A stretch of 64,000 bases of DNA from Pseudomonas poae (GTDB lineage: Bacteria > Pseudomonadota > Gammaproteobacteria > Pseudomonadales > Pseudomonadaceae): assembly GCA_028869255.1 (NCBI GenBank), contig CP110972.1, forward strand, positions 749,001-813,000, written 5' to 3'. The notes under the pieces were generated by a model. It did no database searches. It was not told the DNA's origin and saw only the letters and a list, made by a program, of their open reading frames with translations. Shown here one piece after another: positions 37,174 to 47,203 of the stretch (within the stretch, counting starts at the first letter, position 1; each line of letters begins with the position of its first letter). The position numbers and the translations under genes are program-made.

Positions 37174-37384
37174 TTGTGCACATTAGTTGCGGGATGTGTA
37201 ACCACACTGTCAACTGCAATGCCAGGCCGCCATTTGCCTGCAATGAAAATTTAAGTCAATGAAAAATCTGGCTTTTTTTTATTGGTGAAAAAATCGTCAG
37301 TTTGACTGCGGCCCCCATTCCATGGGCCTTTGCGAGGGTTAAAGGGGGGTTGTCCACTGAGTTATCCACAGCTTCTGTGGATTG
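37174..37384. promoter_or_regulatory. Cluster of DnaA-box-like sequences next to an AT-rich tract
   Basis: The cluster holds one perfect DnaA box TTATCCACA (37362-37370) and near matches TTGTGCACA (37174-37182) and TTGTCCACT (37350-37358). An inverted ATCCACAG-CTT-CTGTGGAT hairpin lies at 37364-37382. An AT-rich run lies between, at 37238-37295. The whole gap 37033-37488 has no gene. A replication or DnaA-titration role is only inferred; it may simply be the Sel1 gene promoter. Confidence 0.4.
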
Positions 37385-37488
37385 TCCCGAGCGCTTGCTC
37401 TAGGACGGGCGTGCAGGGATTTTTCAGCTTTACCTGTAGGAAAAAAAGAGTAGAGTGGCGCGCCTTCCGTTCTGTCCCGCAGTGCTTT

Positions 37489-37812
37489 ATGAAGTTTCGC
37501 TCAGTATCACCTTCTGTTACCGACACCCCTCAGACTGTTACCGTACCCAAGCGCTTCTCTTTGAAAGTCGCCCTGTGGTTGCTCGACAGCCCGCGCCTGG
37601 GCCACAACACCAACGTCAAACACTTCGCCGGGCGCTTGCTCAAGCAGCCGGCCCGTGCAGGCGTGGTCGCCGCACAGAGCCGCCTGGGTCAACTGATGTG
37701 CCGTGAGTGCGGCAACGCCCGCGACCGCCGCATCGGCCATGACCTGCTGCGCTTGGCCGCCCGCGCCGGGGACCGCCGCGCCCAGCGCGAACTGGGCCAG
37801 GTCGAAGACTGA
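37489..37812 (+). CDS. Sel1-repeat-like small protein
   Basis: The 107-residue protein is basic and helical, with VAAQSRLGQLMCRECGNARDRRIGHDLLRLAARAGDRRAQRELGQ resembling one to two Sel1 repeats. Sel1 repeats mediate protein contacts. ATG at 37489 is preferred to the longer frame from 37330, whose extra part overlaps the DnaA-box region and is not protein-like. Its partner is unknown. Confidence 0.7.
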   Translation: MKFRSVSPSVTDTPQTVTVPKRFSLKVALWLLDSPRLGHNTNVKHFAGRLLKQPARAGVVAAQSRLGQLMCRECGNARDRRIGHDLLRLAARAGDRRAQRELGQVED

Positions 37813-37858
37813 GCTGTCCTCCGGCCCTGTGCTTGGTTAACCTTGCTCCTTTTCGGTA

Positions 37859-39352
37859 ATGGCAGAAATGGCTATGGCTTTTGACTGGACCAGTATTGCC
37901 TTGGGTCTTGCTGGCGCTGCAGTGCCTTTATTGGCCCTGTGCTGGCAGATCCAGCGGCGGCTGAGTGCGCGCTTGACCGGCTGGGAACTGCTCGAAGAGC
38001 GTCTGGCCACCGCGCAGCTGGCGCAGGAAGGGCTTGCCGCCCAACTGGATGCCAGTCGCGATGAGATCAGCGACCTGAGCCAGGCCAATGCCGCCAAGCA
38101 AGCCGACCTGGCTGCGATGCGCCGCGAAGTCGAACTACTGCAAATCGATCGCGACAATGCCCGCGACGCCGCCCACGCCTGGAACCTCGACCGCAGCGCC
38201 AAGGAAACCGAACTGCGCCGCCTCGACGCGCTGTCGGCGGCCTTGCGCGCCGAACTGCGCGAGCAACAGGACAGCCATCAACAGCGCCTCGCCGACTTGC
38301 AGGGCTCGCGAGACGAGCTGCGTGCGCAGTTTGCCGAATTGGCCGGCAAGATCTTCGACGAGCGCGAGCAGCGTTTCGCCGAAACCAGCCAGGAACGCCT
38401 GGGTCAATTGCTCGACCCGCTCAAGGAGCGCATCCAGTCCTTCGAAAAGCGCGTGGAAGAAAGCTATCAAAATGAGGCCCGCGAGCGCTTTTCCCTGGCC
38501 AAGGAGCTTGAGCGCCTACAGCAACTGAACCTGCGTCTGTCAGACGAAGCCACCAACCTCACCCGCGCCCTTAAGGGCCAGAAAACCCAAGGCAACTGGG
38601 GTGAGCTGATACTTGAGCGGGTGCTGGAACACGCCGGCCTGGAAAAGGGCCGCGAGTATCAGACCCAAGTCAGCCTCAAGGGCCCGGACGGTGAGCGCTT
38701 CCAGCCGGATGTGCTGATCATGTTGCCCGGCGACAAACAAGTGGTGGTGGATTCCAAGGTCAGCCTGACCGCGTATCAGCAGTATGTCGCGGCGGATGAC
38801 GAGGTGATCGGCCAGGCGGCTCTGAAGCAGCACGTGCTTTCGCTGCGCAATCACGTCAAAGGCTTGGCCGGCAAGGACTACAAGCGCTTGGAGGGCCTGC
38901 ACAGCCTGGATTTCGTGCTGCTGTTCGTGCCGATCGAAGCGGCTTTTTCCGCCGCGCTGCAGGCTGAGCCCAACCTGTTTCAGGAAGCCTTTGACCGCCA
39001 TATCGTGATCGTCAGCCCCACCACCTTGCTCGCCACGCTGCGGGTGATCGACAGCCTGTGGAAGCAGGAGCGCCAAAGCCAGAATGCCCGGGAAATCGCC
39101 GAGCGCGCCGGCTGGCTGTACGACAAGTTTGTACTGTTTATCCAGGACCTGGATGAAGTGGGCAACCGTTTGCAGCAGTTGGACAAAGCTTACAGCGCGG
39201 CGCGGAACAAGCTGACAGATGGACGCGGAAATCTGGTCAGCCGCACCGAGCAATTAAGGTTGCTCGGGGCCCGCGCCAGCAAAAGCCTGCCGGCGGATCT
39301 GCTGGAGCGGGCGATGACCGATGCGGATGGCGTGGCACATTCACCTGAATAA
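37859..39352 (+). CDS. rmuC: DNA recombination protein RmuC
   Basis: RmuC limits rearrangements at inverted repeats and is nuclease-like. The 497-residue protein has an N-terminal membrane segment (IALGLAGAAVPLLALCWQI), a long coiled coil (about residues 45-200) and the RmuC domain with QGNWGELILERVLEHAGLEKGREY, DVLIMLPGDKQVVVDSKVSL and LLFVPIEAAF. Several in-frame ATGs (37859, 37868, 37874) make the exact start uncertain. Confidence 0.92.
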   Translation: MAEMAMAFDWTSIALGLAGAAVPLLALCWQIQRRLSARLTGWELLEERLATAQLAQEGLAAQLDASRDEISDLSQANAAKQADLAAMRREVELLQIDRDNARDAAHAWNLDRSAKETELRRLDALSAALRAELREQQDSHQQRLADLQGSRDELRAQFAELAGKIFDEREQRFAETSQERLGQLLDPLKERIQSFEKRVEESYQNEARERFSLAKELERLQQLNLRLSDEATNLTRALKGQKTQGNWGELILERVLEHAGLEKGREYQTQVSLKGPDGERFQPDVLIMLPGDKQVVVDSKVSLTAYQQYVAADDEVIGQAALKQHVLSLRNHVKGLAGKDYKRLEGLHSLDFVLLFVPIEAAFSAALQAEPNLFQEAFDRHIVIVSPTTLLATLRVIDSLWKQERQSQNAREIAERAGWLYDKFVLFIQDLDEVGNRLQQLDKAYSAARNKLTDGRGNLVSRTEQLRLLGARASKSLPADLLERAMTDADGVAHSPE

Positions 39353-39363
39353 GACATGGCTAT

Positions 39364-39436
39364 GGTGGGAGCTGGCTTGCCTGCGATGGGGGTGTGTCAG
39401 TCGCCACCGCTATCGCAGGCAAGCCAGCTCCCACAG
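39364..39436. repeat. Paired REP (REPIN), GCTGGCTTGCCTGCGATAG family
   Basis: GGTGGGAGCTGGCTTGCC from 39364 is inverted at about 39410-39436 (CTATCGCAGGCAAGCCAGCTCCCAC). The pair lies between convergent rmuC and the sensor kinase gene. Confidence 0.9.
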
Positions 39437-39467
39437 GGCAATGAGTTGGGGCTTTTTACAGCGGCAG

Positions 39468-42400
39468 TTACAGCGGCAGATGCCGACTCAGCAGCGCCCG
39501 CAACGCCGCCGGTTTCACCGGCTTGGCCAGGTAATCCAGCCCTGCCGCATGCACCTCGGCCACCATCTCGGGGCGGCCGTCGGCGCTGATGACCACGCCG
39601 GGAATCGGCTCGGCCAGTTGTGCGCGCAGCCAGCCCATCAGTTCGGTGCCGGTTTCGCCGTGGTCCAGGTGGTAATCCACCAGCGCCAGTTGCGGGCGCA
39701 CGCCCTCTGCCAGCAGCGCGGCGCATTGCGCCTGGTCGGTGGCGGTCCACACCTCGCAGCCCCAGCGCGTGAGCAAGCTGCGCATGCCGATCAGGATGCT
39801 TTCTTCGTTATCCACGCACAGTACCTGCGCGCCGCTCAGCGGCTGGCCGTTTTCCACGGCGGCCTTGAGCTGCGGGCTAGCCTGGTTGCGCGCCAGCGGC
39901 ACGCGCACGCTGAACACGCTGCCTTTGCCCGGCCAGGAGCGCACGCTCAAGCGATGGCCGAGTACGCGGCATAGGCCGTCGGCAATCGCCAGGCCCAGGC
40001 CCAGGCCTTTTTCGGCGCGGGTCTGGTGGCTGTCCAGGCGCTTGAATTCTTCGAAGATCACCTGTTGTTTATCCAGCGGGATGCCAGGGCCACGGTCCCA
40101 CACTTCCAGGCACAGCTCGCCCTTGCGTCTGCGTACGCCAAGCAGCACTGGGCCGTCGGCATAACGGAAGGCGTTAGTCAGAAAGTTCTGCAGAATCCGC
40201 CGCAGCAACTTGATGTCACTGTCGACCCGCAACCGACTGCCGCGCAGGCGGAAGCGCAAACCCTGTTCCTGGGCCAGTGCCTTGAATTCGGCACCCAGGG
40301 TGTCGAACAGCTCATTGAGTACAAAGGGCTGGCGCTGCGGGTTGATCTTGCCGTTTTCCAGGCGTGAGATATCCAGCAAGTCGCTGATCAGGTCTTCGGC
40401 TGAACGCAGTGAACTGTCCAGGTGCTGCACCAGTTGCCGGGCGTCGCTGGACAGGCCCTCGTTCTGGTGGGAGAGGGCGGCCGAGAACAGGCGTGCGGCG
40501 TTCAAGGGCTGCATCAAGTCATGGCTGACGGCCGCCAGGAAGCGGGTCTTCGATTGGCTGGCAGTCTCGGCCACCCCTTTGGCGTCGGTCAGCGCCACAT
40601 TCAACTGCGACAGCTCGTGGGTGCGCTCGGTCACCCGTTGCTCCAGGCCCTCGTTAGCCTCGGTGAGGGCCTTCTCGGCCTCGCGAAACGCAGTGATGTC
40701 GGTGAAACTCATGACGAAACCGCCGCCGGGCATGGGGTTGCCGATCAGCTCGATCACGCGCCCATTCGGGAACAAACGTTCGGAGGTGTGCGCGCGGCCC
40801 TGGCGCATCCAGTGCAGGCGGCGCGCCACATGCACCTCGGCTTCGCCCGGCCCGCACAGGCCGCGCTCGGCGTTGTAGCGAATAATGTCGGCAATCGGCC
40901 GGCCCACGCTGATCAGCCCGTCGGGGTAGTTGAACAGCTCAAGATAACGTCGGTTCCAGGCCACCAGCTTGAGGGACTGGTCCACCACGCTGATGCCCTG
41001 GGTGATGTTCTCGATAGCGCCTTGCAACAGCGCCCGGTTGAATTGCAGCACTTCCGACGCTTCGTCGGCGATCCGTACTACGTCCTCCAGCTGCATTTCC
41101 CGCCCTTCGATAGCGGCTTTCACCACCGCTCGGGTCGAGGACGCACCGAGCACGCCGGCCAGCAAGCGCTCGGTGTGGGCGATCCAGTCGTTATCGGCAT
41201 TCTGGTTGGGGTTGAAGCCTTTGCCCTGGCGGTAGGCGAAGCGGATAAAGCTCTGCTGGGCGCGCTCTTCACCCACAAAACGCGCTGCCAGACTGAGCAG
41301 GTCGCTGATCTGTACCGACAGCATTGAGCGGGCGCTGGCGCGCTGGCTGATTTCCTGGCCGATAAACCGTCCGGCTTGCCAGTGTTCCGACACGCGGGTG
41401 CGCGACAGCATCGACACCCAAACAAACAGTGTGAAGTTACCCGCCAGGGAGAACACGGTGCCCAGGGTCAATGAAGTGACGGACAGGCCCAGCGGGTGGG
41501 AATGCATCCACGTCAGCCCGGGGAAAAGGCTGAGGGACCACCCCAGGCTTTTCGCAGTAACCGGTAGGACTAAGGTGTAGAACCACAGGAATGTGCCCGC
41601 CGCCAAGCCGGCAAATACCCCGCGTCGATTGGCCTGCTTCCAGTACAGCGCGCCGAGCATCGCCGGCGCCAGTTGGGTCACGGCGGCAAAGGCGATCTGG
41701 CCGATAGTCGCCAGGCTCGCGCTGGAGCCAAGCAAGCGATAGCTGACATACGCCAGCAGCAGGATGATCACGATGCTGACCCGGCGCACCGACAGCATCC
41801 AGTGCCGGAACACTTCAAACGGCCGCTCGGCGCTGGACCGGCGCAGCAGCCAGGGCAGCAGCATGTCGTTGGAGACCATGGTCGACAAGGCGATGCTCGC
41901 GACGATCACCATGCCGGTAGCCGCCGAGGCACCGCCGATAAATGCCAGAACGGCCAGCGCCGGGTGCGCTTCGGCCATGGGCAGGCTGATCACGTAGGAA
42001 TCCGGCAGCACCGAGCCCGGCAGCAGCATCTTACCGCCGAGGGCGATCGGTACTACAAACAGCGCGGCGAGGATCAGGTAAGCCGGAAACACCCATTTGG
42101 CCAGGCGCAGGTCCTGCGGGTCGATATTCTCCACCACGGTGACGTGAAACTGCCGTGGCAGGCAGATGATCGCCATCATGGCAACGCCGGTCTGCACCAC
42201 CATCGACGGCCAGTTGATGGTTTCCTTCCAGTACTCTTCCAGTCGCGGTGCAAGCATCGCCTGGCTGAACAGGTCGCCGAAACCGTCGTACAGGCCGAAG
42301 GTCACAAATGCGCCGACCGCGAGAAACGCGAACAGCTTGACCAGCGATTCAAACGCAATCGCCAGCACCATGCCACGGTGGTGCTCGGTGGCGTCGAGGT

Positions 42401-42938
42401 TGCGTGTACCAAACACAATGGTGAACAGCGCCAGCACCAGCGACACGATCAGCGCAGTGTCCTGCGCCCGGGTGCCGGTGGTGTCGGGGCCGGAGCCGAT
42501 CAGCAGGTTTACCCCCAGGACGATGCCTTTGAGCTGCAGGGCAATATAAGGCAGTACGCCGACCAGGCAGATCAGCGCAACCACCACGGCCAGCGACTGG
42601 GATTTACCGTAGCGGGCGGCGATAAAGTCGGCGATGGAGGTGATGTTTTCCTGCTTGCTGATCAGAATCATCTTCTGCAGGACCCAGGGTGCCAACACCA
42701 GTAGCAGCACCGGTCCCAGGTAAATCGGTAAAAAAGCCCACAGTTGTTCGGCGGCTTGGCCTACGGCGCCGAAGAAGGTCCAGCTGGTGCAGTAAACCGC
42801 CAGTGACAGGCTGTACACCCAGGCACGCATGCGCGGCGGCAAGGGCGCACGGCGGCGGTCACCGTAAAAGGCGATGGCAAACATAATGGCCATATAGGCC
42901 AGGGCAACGGCGGCGATCAGCCCGCTGGACAGCGTCAT
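39468..42938 (-). CDS. SSS-domain hybrid sensor histidine kinase with receiver
   Basis: The 1156-residue protein joins a sodium-solute-symporter-like domain (about residues 5-500, some 13 helices) to a PAS domain, then HisKA with the phosphorylated histidine in VSHDLMQPLNAARL. HATPase follows (ILQNFLTNAFRYA, DRGPGIP, GLGLGLAIADGL). A C-terminal receiver has the aspartate in LALVDYHLDHG and lysine in YLAKPVKP. CbrA shares the SSS-kinase layout but lacks this receiver. ATG 42938 has GGAG at 6 bases. No response regulator gene is adjacent. The signal may be transport-coupled. Confidence 0.93.
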   Translation of the reverse strand: MTLSSGLIAAVALAYMAIMFAIAFYGDRRRAPLPPRMRAWVYSLSLAVYCTSWTFFGAVGQAAEQLWAFLPIYLGPVLLLVLAPWVLQKMILISKQENITSIADFIAARYGKSQSLAVVVALICLVGVLPYIALQLKGIVLGVNLLIGSGPDTTGTRAQDTALIVSLVLALFTIVFGTRNLDATEHHRGMVLAIAFESLVKLFAFLAVGAFVTFGLYDGFGDLFSQAMLAPRLEEYWKETINWPSMVVQTGVAMMAIICLPRQFHVTVVENIDPQDLRLAKWVFPAYLILAALFVVPIALGGKMLLPGSVLPDSYVISLPMAEAHPALAVLAFIGGASAATGMVIVASIALSTMVSNDMLLPWLLRRSSAERPFEVFRHWMLSVRRVSIVIILLLAYVSYRLLGSSASLATIGQIAFAAVTQLAPAMLGALYWKQANRRGVFAGLAAGTFLWFYTLVLPVTAKSLGWSLSLFPGLTWMHSHPLGLSVTSLTLGTVFSLAGNFTLFVWVSMLSRTRVSEHWQAGRFIGQEISQRASARSMLSVQISDLLSLAARFVGEERAQQSFIRFAYRQGKGFNPNQNADNDWIAHTERLLAGVLGASSTRAVVKAAIEGREMQLEDVVRIADEASEVLQFNRALLQGAIENITQGISVVDQSLKLVAWNRRYLELFNYPDGLISVGRPIADIIRYNAERGLCGPGEAEVHVARRLHWMRQGRAHTSERLFPNGRVIELIGNPMPGGGFVMSFTDITAFREAEKALTEANEGLEQRVTERTHELSQLNVALTDAKGVAETASQSKTRFLAAVSHDLMQPLNAARLFSAALSHQNEGLSSDARQLVQHLDSSLRSAEDLISDLLDISRLENGKINPQRQPFVLNELFDTLGAEFKALAQEQGLRFRLRGSRLRVDSDIKLLRRILQNFLTNAFRYADGPVLLGVRRRKGELCLEVWDRGPGIPLDKQQVIFEEFKRLDSHQTRAEKGLGLGLAIADGLCRVLGHRLSVRSWPGKGSVFSVRVPLARNQASPQLKAAVENGQPLSGAQVLCVDNEESILIGMRSLLTRWGCEVWTATDQAQCAALLAEGVRPQLALVDYHLDHGETGTELMGWLRAQLAEPIPGVVISADGRPEMVAEVHAAGLDYLAKPVKPAALRALLSRHLPL

Positions 42939-43101
42939 GGTAACTCCGAGCATAAAAACACCCAGGCATTCCGGGCCCGGTGGCACAGTCTCGCAGAATG
43001 GCTGGGGTTAGTCAGTGTCGACCAAGGTCGTGTGTAAGCAAGGCTGCGAGACGGGCGCTGAGGTTCTGCAGTGACACCGAGGTGATCCTTTCGCAGCCTC
43101 G

Positions 43102-43498
43102 CTAAGGCTCGACAGGTCCCACAGGTCGGGTTTTCTGGCGCAGGATGTAAATCGTCACCAGTACGGCGCTGGTCAGCATAAAGCCTCGGGCCCACGGCAA
43201 CGGCACCAGGTAGCAGGAAAGGCCGATGCTCAGCCACATCAAGCCGATGGCGTAGACCTTGCCCTTGAGCGGGATGCCATTACCGTCCAGGTAGTCTTTG
43301 ATCCACGGGCCCAGGCGCGGGTGTTGCACCAGCCAGTGGTAGAAGCGCGGGGGAGCTTCGAGCGAAGCAGGCGGCGGCGAGCAGCAGGAAGGGCGTGGTC
43401 GGCAATACCGGCAGGAAAATGCCGATCACGCCCAACGCTACGCTGAGCCAGCCGATGGCCAGCAGCCCGTAGCGCAGGAGCAGCGAGCGATTGCCCAT
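43102..43498 (-). CDS. DUF454 (YbaN-like) inner-membrane protein, frameshifted as read
   Basis: The N-terminal part ([39 protein letters not shown]) is the DUF454 signature. The frame is lost in five Gs at 43349-43353. Removing one G continues [30 protein letters not shown] and two more helices, 131 residues in all. It has four membrane segments and unknown function. ATG 43498 is preferred over an upstream TTG. The gene follows the UPF0149 gene by 20 bases. Confidence 0.83.
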
Positions 43499-43518
43499 GG
43501 GTGTCACGGGCAAACGAC

Positions 43519-44106
43519 TCAGTGGTGACGTGGCTTGAGGATCGCCGGCTTTTCGTCAGGGGCGTTGCACAGCAGGTACAGAGCGGTGAGGGCTTCCGGG
43601 ATCTGTACGATCATGTCGTCCATCAGGTTGGCGTCGGCAGCGATATCGGAAAACTCGGCTTCTTCCTCGAACAGCCCCGAACCGACCATGATCGGCAGCA
43701 GCATTTCGCTGACTTCTTCCTCGGCGGTTTCGAACCAGGCGGCTTCGCGCAGGAACACGCCTTCCATGAAGCCGATGCACCAGCCGCGCAGGTCGGAGTC
43801 ATCCGGCTCTTCGCCCAGGTCCAGCTCGCAGGGCAGCTCGAACTCCTCATCGGAGGCCAGTTGGCGGCCGATGTGGGCCTTGAGGGCCAGCAGCGTGGAT
43901 TCGATTTCCTCGCGTTGGGCGGCGTCGGCGTAGTGCGGCTCTTCGGCGAACAGCGCGTCGATCCATTCACGGTCGGGCACCACATCGGCGCAGATCGACA
44001 GGGCGGTCAGGTAGCCGTGGGCGGCCACGTAGTCCAGCGCCTCGTCATGCAGCTCATCGGCGTCGAGGAAGGCTTGCAGGCGGGTTAGTTGCTCAGCGAA
44101 GGACAT
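43519..44106 (-). CDS. UPF0149 (YgfB/YecA) family protein
   Basis: The 195-residue acidic cytoplasmic protein has [24 protein letters not shown] and [12 protein letters not shown]. It also has [19 protein letters not shown], the family's central helix, and a very acidic stretch after it. The YecA-type C-terminal SEC-C zinc motif is absent; the protein ends [10 protein letters not shown]. The molecular role is unknown. Confidence 0.85.
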   Translation of the reverse strand: MSFAEQLTRLQAFLDADELHDEALDYVAAHGYLTALSICADVVPDREWIDALFAEEPHYADAAQREEIESTLLALKAHIGRQLASDEEFELPCELDLGEEPDDSDLRGWCIGFMEGVFLREAAWFETAEEEVSEMLLPIMVGSGLFEEEAEFSDIAADANLMDDMIVQIPEALTALYLLCNAPDEKPAILKPRHH

Positions 44107-44383
44107 TGAAGGGCTACCTTGGGAATAAACGATGCGCGAATTCTAGGCTTTCTTGAGCGCCCAGGCCAGCCGCACTGCATATTTGCCAGGTTTTAGATAG
44201 CAGCCGCTATTCGTCAGTGGCGCCCTTTGCAGCGTAACGCTCGGGTATACTGCCGCGTTTTGTGATGCCCCTGCAGGCCAAGCGCCCACCCGCGAAAACT
44301 TCGCTTACGGATTATTTCCCGTGAAGCCGGTTTTTTTCGGCCAGCCTGTACAGAGGGATTTCGGTACCATTTTGGAGTTTTAC

Positions 44384-46513
44384 ATGCTCGAGCAGGCTCA
44401 ACGCGTCCTCAAGGACATCTTCGGCTACGACAGTTTTCGTGGCCGCCAGGGTGCAATCATTGAGCGCGTGGCCAGTGGCGGTGACGCCCTGGTATTGATG
44501 CCTACCGGCGGTGGCAAGTCGTTGTGCTTCCAGGTGCCGGCGCTGTTGCGCAATGGCCTGGCCGTGGTGGTGTCGCCGCTGATTGCGTTGATGGACGACC
44601 AGGTTGCCACCCTTGAAGAGCTGGGTGTCGCCGCCGCCTCACTGAACTCCACCCTGAGCGCCGAGCAGCAGCGCGACCTGGCCGCCCGCATCAAGCGCGG
44701 TGAAGTGAAAATGCTTTACCTGGCCCCCGAGCGTCTGGTTCAACCGCGCATGCTGGCGTTCTTGCAGAGCCTGGAAATTGCCCTGTTCGCTATCGACGAA
44801 GCGCACTGCGTATCGCAATGGGGCCACGATTTCCGTCGCGAATATTTGCAGTTGGGCCAGTTGGCGGAGCTGTTCCCCGACGTGCCGCGCATCGCCCTGA
44901 CCGCCACCGCCGACAAACGGACCCGCGAGGAAATCGTCGAGCGTCTGCATTTGCAGAACGCCGAGCGTTTCCTGTCGAGTTTTGACCGGCCGAATATTTT
45001 CTACCGCATCGTGCCCAAGGAGCAGCCGCGCAAGCAGTTGCTGGCGTTCCTGTCCGAGCGGCGCAGCGATGCGGGCATCGTGTATTGCCTGTCGCGCAAA
45101 AAGGTCGATGAAGTGGCCGCGTTCCTCTGCGAGCAGGGCTACCCGGCGCTGCCATACCACGCCGGCCTGCCCAACGAAACGCGCTCCGCCCACCAGAAGC
45201 GCTTCCTCAACGAGGAAGGCCTGATCATGGTGGCGACCATTGCGTTCGGCATGGGCATCGACAAATCCAACGTGCGCTTCGTGGCCCATATGGACCTGCC
45301 CAAGTCCCTCGAGGCGTATTACCAGGAAACTGGCCGCGCCGGCCGTGATGGTCTGCCGGCGGATGCCTGGATGGTCTACGGCCTGCAAGACGTGGTGATG
45401 CTCAAGCAGATGCTGCAGAACTCCGAAGGCGATGAGCGCCACAAGCGCCTGGAACAGCACAAGCTCGATGCCATGCTCTCGCTGTGCGAAGAAACCCGCT
45501 GCCGCCGCCAGACCCTGCTGGCCTATTTCGACGAAGACATGCCCGAGCCGTGCGGCCACTGCGACAACTGCGTCGACGGCGTGCAGACCTGGGACGCTAC
45601 CGAGCCGGCGCGCCAGGCGCTGTCGGCTATCTACCGCACCGGTCAGCGTTATGGCGTGGGCCATCTGGTGGATGTGCTGCTGGGCAAGGACAACGAGAAG
45701 GTACGCAGCTTCGGCCACGAAAAGCTCTCGGTGTATGGCGTCGGTAAGGCCCGTGCCGAGGGCGAATGGCGCTCGCTGTTCCGGCAGATGGTTGCGCGCA
45801 ACCTCGTGGACATCGACATTGAAGGCTATGGCGGCCTGCGCTTGAACGACAGTTGCCGGCCATTGCTCAAGGGCGAGGTGAGCCTGGAGCTGCGCCGCGA
45901 CCTCAAGCCGCAGACCACCGCCAAAAGCAGCAGCACCAGCCCGGCCAGCCAACTGGTGCGTGGCGAAGAGCGCGAACAGTGGGAAGCCCTGCGCACCCTG
46001 CGCCGCAAACTGGCGCAGGAGCACAGCGTGCCGCCGTACGTCATCTTCCCCGACTCCACCTTGCTGGAGATGCTGCGCGAGCAACCGACCACCATGGCGG
46101 AAATGGCGCGGGTCAGCGGTGTGGGCGCCCGCAAGCTGGAGCGTTATGGCCAGGCGTTCCTCGAAGTGCTGGGCGGCCAGGCCGAAGCGCCCAAGGAAGT
46201 CGCCGATATTCGCCACGAACTGATCAGCCTGGCACGCGCCGGCATGACTCCGGTCCAGATCGCCGGCCAGCTGCAATGCTCGGAGAAAAACGTGTACACC
46301 TTGCTCGCCGAGTCCATTGGCAAGCAGCAGTTGTCGTTGGAACAGGCCCTTGATTTGCCGGAGGATTTACTCGGTGAAATCCAGGACGCCTTTCTCGATG
46401 GGGAAGGCGAATTGCCACCTGTTGCGGAGATCGCTCCGCTGTTTACCGGTCGTGTTCCGGAGGGTGTTTTGTACTGCGTACGGGCTGCTTTGCAGTCTGA
46501 ATTCGAAATTTAG
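44384..46513 (+). CDS. recQ: ATP-dependent DNA helicase RecQ
   Basis: RecQ unwinds DNA 3' to 5' in recombination and fork repair. The 709-residue protein has Walker A ([18 protein letters not shown]), DEAH box ([15 protein letters not shown]), motif VI ([16 protein letters not shown]), the zinc cysteines (CRRQ...CGHCDNC), the RQC winged helix, and an HRDC domain at about residues 525-605. ATG 44384 follows TTGGAG; the frame from 44321 lacks support. The C-terminal 100 residues ([25 protein letters not shown]) look like an additional helix-turn-helix tail. Confidence 0.95.
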   Translation: MLEQAQRVLKDIFGYDSFRGRQGAIIERVASGGDALVLMPTGGGKSLCFQVPALLRNGLAVVVSPLIALMDDQVATLEELGVAAASLNSTLSAEQQRDLAARIKRGEVKMLYLAPERLVQPRMLAFLQSLEIALFAIDEAHCVSQWGHDFRREYLQLGQLAELFPDVPRIALTATADKRTREEIVERLHLQNAERFLSSFDRPNIFYRIVPKEQPRKQLLAFLSERRSDAGIVYCLSRKKVDEVAAFLCEQGYPALPYHAGLPNETRSAHQKRFLNEEGLIMVATIAFGMGIDKSNVRFVAHMDLPKSLEAYYQETGRAGRDGLPADAWMVYGLQDVVMLKQMLQNSEGDERHKRLEQHKLDAMLSLCEETRCRRQTLLAYFDEDMPEPCGHCDNCVDGVQTWDATEPARQALSAIYRTGQRYGVGHLVDVLLGKDNEKVRSFGHEKLSVYGVGKARAEGEWRSLFRQMVARNLVDIDIEGYGGLRLNDSCRPLLKGEVSLELRRDLKPQTTAKSSSTSPASQLVRGEEREQWEALRTLRRKLAQEHSVPPYVIFPDSTLLEMLREQPTTMAEMARVSGVGARKLERYGQAFLEVLGGQAEAPKEVADIRHELISLARAGMTPVQIAGQLQCSEKNVYTLLAESIGKQQLSLEQALDLPEDLLGEIQDAFLDGEGELPPVAEIAPLFTGRVPEGVLYCVRAALQSEFEI

Positions 46514-46579
46514 TGCGCCAATTACGACAATGTAACGAATCAGTACATAGCAACTCTTGCCTACTGGCATGGCTCATGC

Positions 46580-46598
46580 TTAGCTGACTAATAATTAG
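46580..46598. promoter_or_regulatory. Overlapping inverted repeats, candidate SlyA-type operator
   Basis: TTAGCTGACTAA (46580-46591) resembles the SlyA consensus TTAGCAAGCTAA. It overlaps a second palindrome CTAATAATTAG (46588-46598). They lie 37-55 bases before the MarR-type gene, a position suiting autoregulation. Confidence 0.55.
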
Positions 46599-46634
46599 CC
46601 ACACTTTATTTTCAGTCTAAATCATGAGTTTTTT

Positions 46635-47069
46635 ATGCCGTTAACCGATCAACACCGTTTTGGCATGCAGCTGGCGCAAATGTCCCGAGGTTGGCGCGCC
46701 GAGCTGGACCGCCGTCTGGCGGGGCTGGGCCTGTCCCAGGCGCGCTGGCTGGTGCTGCTGCATCTGGCACGTTTCGAAGAAGCTCCGACGCAACGCGAGT
46801 TGGCCCAAAGCGTCGGCGTGGAAGGGCCGACCCTCGCACGGTTGCTCGACAGCCTTGAGGGCCAGGGCTTGGTGCAACGCCAGGCGGTGGTGGAAGATCG
46901 TCGTGCCAAACGTATCTTGTTGTGTGACACCGCCCGCCCATTGATCGAACAGATCGAAACCATTGCCACTGCCTTGCGCCATGAGCTGTTTGTGGGCGTG
47001 GATGAAGCAGATTTGAGTGTGTGCATGCGCGTGCACGGGCGCATCCTGGCGAATCTGGAAAAGTCCTGA
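46635..47069 (+). CDS. MarR/SlyA-family transcriptional regulator
   Basis: The 144-residue protein has the dimer helix (MQLAQMSRGWRAELDRRL), GLSQARWLVLLHLARF, the winged helix PTQRELAQSVGVEGPTLARLLDSLEGQGLVQRQ and the wing VVEDRRAKRILLCDTA. This is close to SlyA/HosA-type repressors that respond to aromatic ligands or oxidants. No obvious target gene lies next to it. The upstream palindromes suggest autoregulation. Confidence 0.88.
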   Translation: MPLTDQHRFGMQLAQMSRGWRAELDRRLAGLGLSQARWLVLLHLARFEEAPTQRELAQSVGVEGPTLARLLDSLEGQGLVQRQAVVEDRRAKRILLCDTARPLIEQIETIATALRHELFVGVDEADLSVCMRVHGRILANLEKS

Positions 47070-47094
47070 TCGCAGGTGCACCGAAAATCAAAAA

Positions 47095-47183
47095 TGTGGG
47101 AGCTGGCTTGCCTGCGATGACGGGCATTCAGTTACTGATTCAGTGACAGATACACCGCTATCGCAGGCAAGCCAGCTCCCACA
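47095..47183. repeat. Paired REP (REPIN), GCTGGCTTGCCTGCGATAG family
   Basis: TGTGGGAGCTGGCTTGCCTGCGATG from 47095 pairs with ATCGCAGGCAAGCCAGCTCC ending near 47183. An inner ACTGATTCAGT lies near 47137. The pair is between convergent genes. Confidence 0.9.
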
Positions 47184-47203
47184 TTTGGTCTTGGGTCCAA
47201 TCT

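Noticed and set aside
37174..37384. Chromosome origin (oriC)
   Set aside because: There are DnaA boxes but no dnaA, dnaN, rpmH or gidA nearby, and only one perfect box.
44639..46276. 545-residue minus-strand frame opposite recQ
   Set aside because: It is a shadow of recQ, with no ribosome site and no recognisable domain.
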